A DNA stretch of 64,000 bases from UBA6163 sp031411655 (lineage in GTDB: Bacteria > Planctomycetota > Planctomycetia > Pirellulales > Pirellulaceae): contig JANOBM010000096.1 in NCBI GenBank assembly GCA_031411655.1, positions 22,468 to 86,467 on the forward strand, in the 5' to 3' direction. Each line of letters opens with the position of its first letter. The first letter of the stretch is position 1. Below are positions 36,365-45,301 of the stretch, in pieces. The translations under genes and the position numbers were made by a program. The notes beneath the pieces were generated by a model. It did not search any database and was not told the DNA's origin. It worked only from the letters and a program-made list of their open reading frames with translations.

Positions 36365-38047
36365 GTGCTTTCGCGAAGATCGATTCATACGAAGTTGACG
36401 ATCGTTTTGGGGCTGATGGTTGCCGTGGTCGTCATCTTGGCGAGCAGTGCGTTTTGGGGCCTCTACAGCTACCGCTGGCTCGCCATCGGCATCAGCGCTC
36501 GCGCCGCGGAAATCCCTTACGCCAACAAATTAAGCCAGGCGGCCGAGGCCATCCGAGATGCAGGTCATCGGCTCGCACGCCTTCGCGATGAGAACGGTTT
36601 ACTTGAGCCTCTCACACTTTTTGGCGCCTCACGAATCGATTTCGAAACCCAGGGCTTTGAGAGCTCCCTCAGTGAGTTCGAACGAGCGCTAGAAAGTTAC
36701 GTTCAACTGGTAAGCGAAGGCGGCGTGGATCAATCGCTCTTCGTCAATCCTCAACAGCGAAAACAAGTATTGATCGCTATTTCCACTCAGCTGGAACGCG
36801 TGAAACAATTGCACATCTGTCCGGTAATCGATCAAGATAAGGCCTCCTTCGCAACGTTACAGAAAGAATTGGACTTGCTTGCCAATCAGTCCAGCGAATT
36901 GACCGGTCTGATGCACCAAGGAATGGCAGCCTATTCAACCGACGTGCGAAACGAATATCGAACGGGGATAGCGGTGGCGTGGTCATGCCTGTTCGCTGCA
37001 TTCTCGGTAGTCTGCGTATTGCTCCTTCTCCTGCGGTCGCTCGTCATCAAACCATTTCGTACGCTTTTGGACGGCTCCCGCCTCGTTGCTGCTGGACAAT
37101 TCGATCACCGAATTGACCTTGGAACCGGAGATGAATTGAGTGAGCTGGCGGAGGTCGTGAATCAAATGACAACCCGCTTCCAAGAGACGTGTTCTGTTCT
37201 GGAACGTGAACGAGAAGATCTTGATCGCCAAGTTCGGGATCGCAGTCGCGAAGTCATTCAACGAGAGCAACTTGCCAGCGTTGGCTTCCTCGCCGCCGGC
37301 GTCGCTCACGAAATCAATAACCCACTTGCATCCATCGCATGGAGTGCCGAGGCCCTTGAATCTCGAATGCACGATGTGATTCATGGAGAAGGGCCAACCA
37401 GGATCATTCTCGCCGAGCAAGCAAAGGTTCTCGGTGAAAATCTTCGGCGTGTACAAGACGAAGCTTATCGATGCAAAGGCATCACTCAGCGCCTGCTAGA
37501 TTTCAGCCGTCTTGGTGATGTGGAGCGGACTCAAGTCGACATCGGCGAGTTGATCCGTGACGTGGTCGCGATGGTGGGAACACTAGGAAAGTATCGTTGC
37601 AAAACGCTACGTACCCACTGCGACGGTACCATCATGGCGTTCGTCAACGGTCAACAGATTCGGCAAGTAGCACTTAATCTCATTACCAATGCTCTCGAAA
37701 GTGTCGACACCGATGGTGCAGTGGATGTGACGGTCGGGCGCGTCGGTGACAGCGTTCAGGTCACCGTCGAAGACGATGGGTGTGGCATGACTGACGAGGT
37801 ACTCGAGCATCTGTTCGAGCCATTCTTCACCCGCCGACGAGACGGCTCGGGGACGGGGCTTGGGCTCAGTATCACCCACCGCATCGTGACACAGCATGGT
37901 GGTCATTTAACGGCTTCCAGCAGAGGTCCAGGCCAAGGATCGAAATTGCAGTTTGATGTACCCGCCGAAGAAGCCGACCCAAGCGTCTTGTTGTCCTCCT
38001 CCAAAACCACCAAAACAGGCTTGTATCAGCCCCTTCAGGTAGCTTGA
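36365..38047 (+). CDS. membrane sensor histidine kinase, NtrB-like partner of the next gene
   Basis: The start is GTG 36365, preceded by AAAGGA 6 bases upstream; the open frame to 36287 adds an unlikely lead. The 560-aa protein has a first TM (about 10-36), a helical periplasmic domain, a second TM (about 203-228, LFAAFSVVCVLLLLLRSL), a HAMP domain and a coiled-coil. The H-box is AAGVAHEINNPLASI with H315. The ATPase domain has NLITNALES, EDDGCGMTDE and GSGTGLGLSI. This is the HEINNP class that usually pairs with NtrC-type regulators, and the next gene is one, 11 bases away. Confidence 0.92.
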   Translation: MLSRRSIHTKLTIVLGLMVAVVVILASSAFWGLYSYRWLAIGISARAAEIPYANKLSQAAEAIRDAGHRLARLRDENGLLEPLTLFGASRIDFETQGFESSLSEFERALESYVQLVSEGGVDQSLFVNPQQRKQVLIAISTQLERVKQLHICPVIDQDKASFATLQKELDLLANQSSELTGLMHQGMAAYSTDVRNEYRTGIAVAWSCLFAAFSVVCVLLLLLRSLVIKPFRTLLDGSRLVAAGQFDHRIDLGTGDELSELAEVVNQMTTRFQETCSVLEREREDLDRQVRDRSREVIQREQLASVGFLAAGVAHEINNPLASIAWSAEALESRMHDVIHGEGPTRIILAEQAKVLGENLRRVQDEAYRCKGITQRLLDFSRLGDVERTQVDIGELIRDVVAMVGTLGKYRCKTLRTHCDGTIMAFVNGQQIRQVALNLITNALESVDTDGAVDVTVGRVGDSVQVTVEDDGCGMTDEVLEHLFEPFFTRRRDGSGTGLGLSITHRIVTQHGGHLTASSRGPGQGSKLQFDVPAEEADPSVLLSSSKTTKTGLYQPLQVA

Positions 38048-38058
38048 AAGAAACAAAA

Positions 38059-39447
38059 ATGGCTGAAAAAACGATCCCTTCCGACGCAACAAAAATGCAT
38101 ATCCTGTTTGCCGACGATGAACCCAACCTACAGGAATTGATGCGCAGCGAACTGCCACGTTTGGGATATTCTGTAACCGTCTGTCCCGATGGCTTAACCG
38201 CTGTCGCCGCACTGCAGAAAGAATCGTTCGACTGCTTGATCGTCGACCTTCAAATGCCCGGAATGACAGGTATCGAAGTCATTGAACGAGCGAAGGCGAT
38301 GTATCCCGATATCGAAGCGATCATCATGACTGGCAATCCCAGTAAGGAAACCGCGATCGCGGCAATCAAAAACGAAGTCTTTGACTATTTGACTAAGCCG
38401 AGTCGTCTTGCCGATATCGCCGTTCTGCTTGGACGAGTTGCCGAACGCCGTCATACGAAGAAACGGATGACGGCACTACAGCTACGTGTCCGTCGTGCGG
38501 AAGGTGACAACCAATTGATTGGTGATCATCCTTCGATGCAAAACGTCAAACGATTGGTTGAAAGAGTCGCGCCGACTGACAGCTCAGTTCTCATCCGTGG
38601 CGAAACCGGGTGCGGCAAGGAATTGGTTGCCAAGGCTGTTCACACGCACAGCCGCCGCGCGGACCAACCTTACGTCGCGATCAATTGCGGTGCCCTACCC
38701 GAACAATTGATCGAAAGCGAACTGTTTGGCCATTGCCGTGGCGCGTTCACCGGCGCTGATGCAGCGCGGATCGGACTTTTTGAAGTCGCCGATGGTGGCA
38801 CTGTATTCCTCGATGAAATCGGTGAGTTACCAATGTCAATGCAGGCAAAACTGCTACGCGTCCTGGAAACCGGCGATATCCGGCGGGTTGGCGACAATCA
38901 AACGGTCCATGTCAATGTTCGAATCGTTTGCGCCACGCACCGGGACTTAGAACAAATGGTCGAGAGCGGTGCTTTCCGTGAAGACTTGATGTTCCGCATC
39001 AACACCTTCGAAATCCGAATCCCTCCTCTTCGAGAACGGGTTTCGGACATCGATGCGCTTGCCGATCACTTGCTGCGCCGCCATCGCGCCGACGCCAAGG
39101 AAGGTGACATTATCATCGACTCTCAAACTCGCGCGTTACTTCATGCCCATGTCTGGCCAGGCAACGTTCGCGAACTTGCCAATGTTCTCGAATACGCCGC
39201 GATCGTTTGCGACCGATTGCCAATCCGTCCCGAACACCTTCCCCGGCAATTCGGTCAACGACAACTGCGAAAAGAGCTTCGCGACTCAGGCCCCCTCAGC
39301 ATGCGAGAGTGGGAAATGATGGCGATCGAACAGGCGATCAAGCGACACGACGGCAACAAAGCTGCCGCCGCAGAAGAGCTCGGAGTGAGCCTTAAAACCC
39401 TTTACAACCGTCTCAATTCGGTCGAGGAACGAAAAGCCGCTGCGTAA
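38059..39447 (+). CDS. NtrC-family sigma-54-dependent response regulator
   Basis: This response regulator has 462 aa from ATG 38059; a TTG at 38044 overlapping the kinase stop (TTGA) is an alternative. The receiver domain has D19/D20, phospho-acceptor D63 and K113. The AAA+ domain has Walker A GETGCGKE (181-188), GAFTGA (228-233) and Walker B VFLDEIGE (249-256). A Fis-type helix-turn-helix ends it (NKAAAAEELGVSLKTLYNRL). It should activate sigma-54 promoters under control of the preceding kinase. The second such system in the window, it is distinct in sequence from the first. Confidence 0.93.
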   Translation: MAEKTIPSDATKMHILFADDEPNLQELMRSELPRLGYSVTVCPDGLTAVAALQKESFDCLIVDLQMPGMTGIEVIERAKAMYPDIEAIIMTGNPSKETAIAAIKNEVFDYLTKPSRLADIAVLLGRVAERRHTKKRMTALQLRVRRAEGDNQLIGDHPSMQNVKRLVERVAPTDSSVLIRGETGCGKELVAKAVHTHSRRADQPYVAINCGALPEQLIESELFGHCRGAFTGADAARIGLFEVADGGTVFLDEIGELPMSMQAKLLRVLETGDIRRVGDNQTVHVNVRIVCATHRDLEQMVESGAFREDLMFRINTFEIRIPPLRERVSDIDALADHLLRRHRADAKEGDIIIDSQTRALLHAHVWPGNVRELANVLEYAAIVCDRLPIRPEHLPRQFGQRQLRKELRDSGPLSMREWEMMAIEQAIKRHDGNKAAAAEELGVSLKTLYNRLNSVEERKAAA

Positions 39448-39624
39448 GCATGTGCAAGCTGTTCCGATTGAAAACGAGGGTAGCGAAGCTCGCCAAATCT
39501 TGATGAGATGCCTGGCAAAAGAAGCATGTCCCGGCTAGCATCGCTGTGCCACGAGCCCAAAATACGAAGTGGAGCAAATCGCTCGCAGCCCTCGGTGAAC
39601 ATCGCAGATTGGAATCGCCTACCC

Positions 39625-39650
39625 GCTAATGGTGCCTGCTAATGGTGCCT
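39625..39650. repeat. 13-bp tandem repeat, two copies
   Basis: GCTAATGGTGCCT is repeated head to tail at 39625 and 39638 in the gap between the regulator and lexA. No function is evident. Confidence 0.8.
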
Positions 39651-39700
39651 GCGTGAAAGTGGTCCTTAGGAAATCGATTGCATGTCCTGAATCGATCAAC

Positions 39701-40306
39701 TCAGATCCCTGCGCGGACAACACCCACAGCCACTCCGATCACTTTCGCGCTTTTAACATAAATGGGTCCCATCTCGTCGTTGGCGGGTTGAAGGCGAATT
39801 CGGTTTTTCTCGGGGTACCAATACTTCAGCGTTGCTTCGCCATCCGGAGTCAGTGCAACGACTAACGCTCCGGTTGTTGCGGTATTCCGCTTTTGAATGA
39901 CTACGTAGTCGCCGTCCGCGATATGCGCGTTGATCATCGAGTCTCCGGAGACCCGTAGAATGAATCGATCGTCTCGAAACAACAATTCACTAAAGTCAAC
40001 TCGATCCATCTGTTCGAATGCGATGCGAGTAGGTCCAGCCGCAACGACACCTGCCATCGGCATCGAATGCGGCCGACGGTCCGCTGAATCGGTTAATTGA
40101 ATCGCACGGCTCTTGTTCGCGCCGCGAGTGATCAACCCCTTCCGCTCCAATGCCTTAAGGTGGCAGACTACCCCATTAGGACTCTTGATTTGAAAGTGAT
40201 CGCCAATCTCCCGGACAGTCGGTCCATAGCCGCGATCAATCATCAACTGGCGTATCAATTCATAAACTGCAAGTTGTCGGTCGGTCAGTGTTGGTGTGGC
40301 ATTCAT
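39701..40306 (-). CDS. lexA: LexA repressor
   Basis: The 201-aa SOS repressor has an N-terminal winged helix (LTDRQLAVYELIRQLMIDRGYGPTVREIGDHFQI) and a C-terminal self-cleaving peptidase. The cleavage site is A90-G91 in VVAAGPT. The catalytic pair is S123 (SGDSM) and K161 (ATLKYW). I chose ATG 40306 because homology starts at MNATPTLTDRQ; the longer frame to 40543 crosses the promoter. A palindrome 35 bases upstream may be its own operator. It is divergent from the membrane protein at 40503. dinB, a common SOS target, lies 5 kb away. Confidence 0.95.
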   Translation of the reverse strand: MNATPTLTDRQLAVYELIRQLMIDRGYGPTVREIGDHFQIKSPNGVVCHLKALERKGLITRGANKSRAIQLTDSADRRPHSMPMAGVVAAGPTRIAFEQMDRVDFSELLFRDDRFILRVSGDSMINAHIADGDYVVIQKRNTATTGALVVALTPDGEATLKYWYPEKNRIRLQPANDEMGPIYVKSAKVIGVAVGVVRAGI

Positions 40307-40340
40307 AGGGAGTCCAACCGGTGGAAAACAGGAAAATTCT

Positions 40341-40360
40341 GACTGCCACTCGAAGCAGTC
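40341..40360. promoter_or_regulatory. candidate LexA operator (GACTGC-N8-GCAGTC)
   Basis: A perfect 6-8-6 palindrome lies 35-54 bases upstream of the lexA ATG. A minus-strand -10-like TATACT (40383-40388, inside TAGTATACTA) lies just upstream of it, so the palindrome would sit in the early transcribed region, as expected for a repressor site. Confidence 0.45.
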
Positions 40361-40502
40361 CAGCGAGACAGGAGACCAGAATAGTATACTAACGAACCAA
40401 TAGACACTTGTCCACTTCGCATCTTTGGATCGCAGGCTCCCATTTTTCTGGATTGCAAATTGGATAACTCGACACCTCTGCGATCGCCCCCGAAAAACTT
40501 CG

Positions 40503-41750
40503 ATGAGCACTAGTCCGCCTGCACCATCCGTCCCAACGCCCATCAGCGATCATTGGAATGGGTTTCAACGAGGGACGGCGATAGCGTTACTGATCCTGAT
40601 CGGAGCGACCTGGCGTCTCTGGTTGGGGACACATTCGTTCCCTGCCGTACCGATGTTGAGTTTGCCCACCTATGCACATTCACTTAACGACGGGATCGTT
40701 GCCCTGCTGCTGGTATCGCTTTTTGCAACGTCATGTTCAATTCGCCCCAATCGCTATTTGCTTGGCTTCGTGCTGGTCGCATTGGTTGCAGTGTTCGCAA
40801 GCAATCAACACCGCTTACAGCCTTGGGCCTATCAAGCATCGCTTTACTTCCTCGTTTTTCTGGCCATGCCCGCGACCATGGGCAAGCGTTGGGTGACTGC
40901 GATCGCAATCAGTATCTACGTTTACTCGGCGCTGGGGAAATTTGACTATCAATTCCTGCATACTGTCGGACAAGACTTGGTCTCGTCCGTCGTTGGAAAA
41001 GGAGCATCGATCGAGATTCCGACTTGGCGGTTGTGCGCGGCAGCAGCCTTGCCCGCTTCCGAATTGCTCATCGGTATGGGGCTCTGTTTTCGTGCTGTTC
41101 GCATTTGGGCCGGAGTCGCCGCCATGCTGATGCATCTTTCGTTGATCGCAATCCTTGGTCCGTGGATGCTGGATCACAGCCTTGGCGTTGTTTTTTGGAA
41201 CGGCTGTCTACTCATTCAAGCATGGTTTCTTTTCGTCCGCAGCTCATTCAACCAATCGGAACAATTTTCGGTGGGGTTCCTTTCTTCGGTGGGATTCCTT
41301 TCGATACCTGCTCGAATCGTTGTCGCTGCGGCATTGATGTTACCGCTGACTGAACGACAAGGCGTCTGGGATCATTGGCCATCGTGGTCGCTCTATTCGC
41401 CCCACACCAGCCGTACCGAGATCGAGATACATCATTCACAATCAAAGAATTTGCCCATCGACTTAATGCCATTCGTGTCCACAGTCGACGATCATGACGG
41501 TTGGCAATCCATTGCGATCGACCAATGGTCCCTCGCGACACTTCGGTCTCCGGTTTATCCTCAAGGTCGATTTCAACTTGGTGTTGCAGTCGATCTGGCC
41601 AATCGCCTGTCGGATGATTCGGCGCTGCGTGTTATCGTTAAATCTGCCGCTAATCGCTGGGACGGCAGTCGTCAAGAAACATGGTTGTCTGGACGAATGG
41701 CGATCGAGAAAGCCGCGAAGAAATACTGGCTCTTGGACGTACCGAATTGA
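40503..41750 (+). CDS. multi-TM membrane protein with soluble C-terminal domain
   Basis: The 415-aa protein (from ATG 40503, MSTSPPAPSVP) has about seven or eight hydrophobic segments in its first 280 residues. A soluble C-terminal domain of about 120 residues follows (WPSWSLYSPHTSRTEIEIHHSQ...). The arrangement resembles the HTTM/vitamin-K gamma-carboxylase and DoxX/MauE-like proteins, but I cannot assign it. It is divergent from lexA across a 196-base gap. Confidence 0.65.
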   Translation: MSTSPPAPSVPTPISDHWNGFQRGTAIALLILIGATWRLWLGTHSFPAVPMLSLPTYAHSLNDGIVALLLVSLFATSCSIRPNRYLLGFVLVALVAVFASNQHRLQPWAYQASLYFLVFLAMPATMGKRWVTAIAISIYVYSALGKFDYQFLHTVGQDLVSSVVGKGASIEIPTWRLCAAAALPASELLIGMGLCFRAVRIWAGVAAMLMHLSLIAILGPWMLDHSLGVVFWNGCLLIQAWFLFVRSSFNQSEQFSVGFLSSVGFLSIPARIVVAAALMLPLTERQGVWDHWPSWSLYSPHTSRTEIEIHHSQSKNLPIDLMPFVSTVDDHDGWQSIAIDQWSLATLRSPVYPQGRFQLGVAVDLANRLSDDSALRVIVKSAANRWDGSRQETWLSGRMAIEKAAKKYWLLDVPN

Positions 41751-41865
41751 CTGCCAGGGAACTCAGATTGCTACTTGCCAGATCGGTCGCACAGTGACCG
41801 CGACAGAGTGACTAAGCTATGTTGGTTTGTGTATTGGCCTTCATTGACTCCACCGGTATCCCTCC

Positions 41866-42504
41866 ATGACGCAATCGATGCCCCCTTCAGGCCATGAAGC
41901 GACGAAGTCAACCGATGCCGATCCCGCGATCAACGAATCATCGCAATCGTTCCCTCGATTGCATGGGCCCTGGAAAATCAATGCTTCCCGTTTGGCCTAT
42001 GGTGATCCTTGGGTAAGCGTTCGGCGCGATGAGGTGATTCGGCCCGATGGCACCGCAGGCACCTACGCCGTGGTATCCGTCAAGGCAGGGGTTTGTGTTA
42101 TCGCCATCGACGATTTAGGAATGGTGCATCTCACCAAAGAATTCCACTACGCCGTCGGACGTGAAACGATCGAAGCGGTCAGTGGCGGGATTGAGCCAGG
42201 TCACTCGGCTTACGAAATGGCTAACCGCGAATTGCTTGAAGAGCTAGGGATCACTGCTACCAATTTGCAATCTCTTGGCCTCGTTGATCCGTTCACTGCA
42301 AGCGTCGTCTCACCCACCGAACTTTTCCTAGCCCGAGGGCTTGCCTTTGGAGTCGCAACTCCAGAGTCAACGGAGCAAATCACTCACGTCACCATGTCTT
42401 TCGACGACGCCATTGAGAGCGTGATGGACGGTACCATTACTCATGCCCCTACGTGCATCGCGTTGCTGAAAGTTGCACTTCGGCGCAGCGCATTCGACTT
42501 GTAG
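41866..42504 (+). CDS. Nudix-family protein with altered Nudix box
   Basis: This 212-aa Nudix-fold protein has an ADP-ribose pyrophosphatase-like layout (VHLTKEFHYAVGRETIEAVSGGIEPG). The box reads G-GIEPG-H-SAYEMAN-RELLEELGI: the RELLEELG helix with its metal-binding glutamates is intact, but the first conserved Glu is His. That residue is not the main Mg ligand in most members, so activity may be kept. The first 45 residues are disordered-looking and possibly not translated. It stands alone. Confidence 0.85.
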   Translation: MTQSMPPSGHEATKSTDADPAINESSQSFPRLHGPWKINASRLAYGDPWVSVRRDEVIRPDGTAGTYAVVSVKAGVCVIAIDDLGMVHLTKEFHYAVGRETIEAVSGGIEPGHSAYEMANRELLEELGITATNLQSLGLVDPFTASVVSPTELFLARGLAFGVATPESTEQITHVTMSFDDAIESVMDGTITHAPTCIALLKVALRRSAFDL

Positions 42505-42672
42505 GAACTGAATCAACACGCGAACTCGGTTGAGCACCTAACTGGAGGGCGCCAACCGGCTGCCAATACTCGGCCGACGCGCGAGTGAGTGAAGCACCTG
42601 CGTCAACATCACTCGCTTGCGTTTCGGGCTAGCGTAAAACGACAACGAAACTCTGTCGATGGCGCCATCCAG

Positions 42673-43761
42673 CTATTCCCAGTCCCGCGACTGTCGCTCC
42701 CTCGCAAACACCACAAAGTCGCACGTCGGCAGCGCGAGGTCGCTTCTCCGCATCATGTTTATGATTTGAGCTCGGTGATGCGTACCGTGAAAAATCAGTG
42801 TCACTAGCGCATCGTAAAGTCTTAACGATACCGGCGGACCACCGAATGATACGGCGATCGGGTCATCAACTCGCCGATCGCCATCGCTCCGAATCCAATC
42901 GACGAGCGACTCATTCACGACCAAAAAGGTCTTGCGAATCAAGTCCATAGGCAAATCCGCAGGAGATTGATCCCACGCCGCCGGTCCATCGACTAAATTC
43001 CGTGCCCAAAATCGCATAGCGTCCAAAACGTGCAAGATTGATTTACGAATTCCACCGACGCCGATGCCGAAATCACGATCGAGCGTTTCGTTCGATGCTT
43101 CATTTAAGTTCATTAGCACCTTTTCCATCGCCCATCGATCATAGGCAAACATTCGTTCGATACGCGTAGGATCCCATGCAACCAAAGCCCCCTCGCCAAC
43201 TTCAACTTCCAATCCATATTCACGCAACGCCTTCTTGGCTTCGCATGACTGGGAAATGGTGGGATAAGCAAGCTTATAGAAAACGTAATCCAGCCCACCG
43301 GCAAGTTTCCGATCGTAGGCCTTGAGGAAGCGCAACGCCTGAGACTGGTGATAGACGCGATGATTTACTACATGGATCAACAAATCTCCCAGTTCGTTTT
43401 GATAGGCATTCCCACGACTATCTCTGTACTCGACCACTCGTTGCCATCGAGAATCCGCTTCCATCACGATCAATTCTCGACGCTCGTTTCCTATCGATTC
43501 AAAACCTGCCTTTATTTTTTCGACTGAAATCCCGTTGGGATTGGTGGGGAACGGAATCCACGGTCGCGACGTCAATCGATCCATCCAGACTTGCTCTGCA
43601 ACGAACATGTGAAAGAGAGTAGACCGCAAACTACCAAAGCCCATTTCCTTGGTCGCGTCCAAGGAATCGTCGCTCAACCCCTCGCACATCGCAAACAACT
43701 TCGCCATCGACCAATCGCGATAGTCTTCCAATGCAATGAAAAGCGAATGGGTTTGAATCAT
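42673..43761 (-). CDS. tandem DinB/YfiT-like four-helix metalloprotein
   Basis: The 362-aa protein contains two DinB/YfiT-like four-helix domains fused in one chain. The first has the metal triad H51, H134 and H138 (SLRSTLFHMFVAEQVW; VVNHRVYHQSQ). The second has H244, H325 and H329 (SILHVLDAMRFW; FHGTHHRAQI). Most family members have one such domain and act as dimers; some are thiol transferases. It starts by overlapping the ThuA-like gene stop by 4 bases, so it is co-translated with that protein. The ferritin-like metal and its substrate are unknown. Confidence 0.8.
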   Translation of the reverse strand: MIQTHSLFIALEDYRDWSMAKLFAMCEGLSDDSLDATKEMGFGSLRSTLFHMFVAEQVWMDRLTSRPWIPFPTNPNGISVEKIKAGFESIGNERRELIVMEADSRWQRVVEYRDSRGNAYQNELGDLLIHVVNHRVYHQSQALRFLKAYDRKLAGGLDYVFYKLAYPTISQSCEAKKALREYGLEVEVGEGALVAWDPTRIERMFAYDRWAMEKVLMNLNEASNETLDRDFGIGVGGIRKSILHVLDAMRFWARNLVDGPAAWDQSPADLPMDLIRKTFLVVNESLVDWIRSDGDRRVDDPIAVSFGGPPVSLRLYDALVTLIFHGTHHRAQIINMMRRSDLALPTCDFVVFARERQSRDWE

Positions 43762-44693
43762 TTCGGGTCGAGATTTGCCTCAAGTTGCCCTTGGCTGAGC
43801 GATGATTCAACACCGTTTTCAGGCACGTCCACATGTGCCAACCACAAGCAGGCGTTCAAAACAACCTTGCGAAACGAATCCGTTCCCCAATTCCTATGGA
43901 AATGCCCGCCGGTAAAGCCAAATCCTCGCCCTCCATCAGGGCGTTCCAGTGACCACATCATCGCCTCCGCACGATTTGCATTGGCAACGATGTGTGGATA
44001 GGGGCCCGGCGGATAAACGTAGGGGCCGTCGCGAACATCACCAGGTGGCGACGCAACAAGGATAGGAACAAACCGATGCCCCTCCGGATTGGCGGCTTCA
44101 CCGCCGGGGAGGTCAGCGATAAATCGCATGTTGAAATACCACTCATCACTCACCTTGAACGGGCTGACGCCTCGCGTGATGGGGTGTTCGGGAAACCGGC
44201 TAAACTCCGGTTCCCATATCGGATTGCAGGAAAACATATGTTCGTAATGTCCACCGATCCATCGCTTAAACTCCTTTCCGGCTTGCTCCGGGACAACCTC
44301 TACCCCGTAATGCATGCAGCCGATACCAACACCATTATCGACCCACTGCTGAATCATTTTAAGTCGTCGGCCGCCCTCCTTGACCGCTTCATGCCCTCCT
44401 CCACCATCCATAAAGAAAACGACGGCAGAAGCACCTTCGAAAATCGATTCGTCTTTCGGCCAGCCATTGAGCACAAACTTCGTCTCGACGTTAGGAATAT
44501 CTTTCAAGCAGCTCGCCATCAGCTGCACGCCCGCATTGAATTCGTGCATGCCCGGTGGGTGCGAAGGCTTTCCCGCCACTAATACGATCTTCTTGGTGTC
44601 GTCTGCCAGCGACACAGTCGGTAAAAGGAAACTCATCGCACTCCACCCGACCAGAACCACCACCATAATTTCACGCATCGCGCACCCTATCAC
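43758..44693 (-). CDS. secreted ThuA-like (trehalose utilisation) protein
   Basis: The 311-aa protein has a signal peptide (VVLVGWSAMSFLLPTVSLA-DD) and a ThuA/glutamine-amidotransferase-like alpha/beta fold. Motifs include IVLVAGKPSHPPGMHEF, AVVFFMDGGGGH, GVGIGCMHYGVEV and the C-terminal GFTGGHFHRNWGTDSFRKVVLNACLWLA. In planctomycetes this family is exported and linked to sugar-polymer breakdown; the reaction is not settled. The first five codons before the second Met may not be used. It is the upstream member of an ATGA-coupled pair with the double DinB/YfiT gene. Confidence 0.85.
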   Translation of the reverse strand: MIGCAMREIMVVVLVGWSAMSFLLPTVSLADDTKKIVLVAGKPSHPPGMHEFNAGVQLMASCLKDIPNVETKFVLNGWPKDESIFEGASAVVFFMDGGGGHEAVKEGGRRLKMIQQWVDNGVGIGCMHYGVEVVPEQAGKEFKRWIGGHYEHMFSCNPIWEPEFSRFPEHPITRGVSPFKVSDEWYFNMRFIADLPGGEAANPEGHRFVPILVASPPGDVRDGPYVYPPGPYPHIVANANRAEAMMWSLERPDGGRGFGFTGGHFHRNWGTDSFRKVVLNACLWLAHVDVPENGVESSLSQGQLEANLDPK

Positions 44694-45301
44694 CCTTATC
44701 GAATTTTTGATCCATGCAAATGACTCGCCGATGCCAACACCCAGATGCCATGCAATCGAGACTCAACGCGAAACCATTGTAACTACTTGCGGGGATCCCA
44801 GTGCGACTTAGCTGCCAAGGCGTCGGGGCAAATTCACGCTGACATTTCGCCGATCGGCGAGTTGCTACGGTCAATCTTTGCCACAAGTTGGCTCCATGGC
44901 ATGGCTGAATTGATTCCGTCAACGAGCAGAAGCGATGAGAGGTTTGGGTAAAGAAAAGCACCTCGTCGATGCTTCACCGCGAGTAGTCCATGCTGATGGG
45001 ATACCAATCCGTTCAATCTTTCCGACCGCCAATCGATGTAGCTTGGGTTAAGGGTTTTACCTGCATGGATGCGTCGGCTCACGGGTTCTTCCACTGACAC
45101 TGCAAAAAGTCAAACGCAGTGACCCGGAATGGTATGGCTCGAACACACCCAGAAAACTTTTCCTAACACTAGCCCCGGCCACGAAGGGGATGATATTGCC
45201 GAACGGAGACATCACGGCTGGATCGCCATTGCACAAGTCCCTTTCTTCATCCGGATCTCGTTCATGACGGCTTTTCCATTGACCGTCATTGGGTGGAATT
45301 A
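44694..45301. other. intergenic region, no recognised feature
   Basis: This 608-base gap holds a small palindrome (TCGCCGATCGGCGA near 44848). Some short frames with weakly coding-like composition lie near 45185-45304 but cannot be supported as genes. Confidence 0.4.

Noticed and set aside
39673..39696. ATCGATT/AATCGAT hairpin just after the lexA stop
   Set aside because: Only 7 bp with no T-run on the lexA strand; too weak to call a terminator.
44834..45100. 88-codon minus-strand frame in the gap before dinB
   Set aside because: It has no ribosome site and no recognisable motif; composition fits chance in GC-rich DNA.
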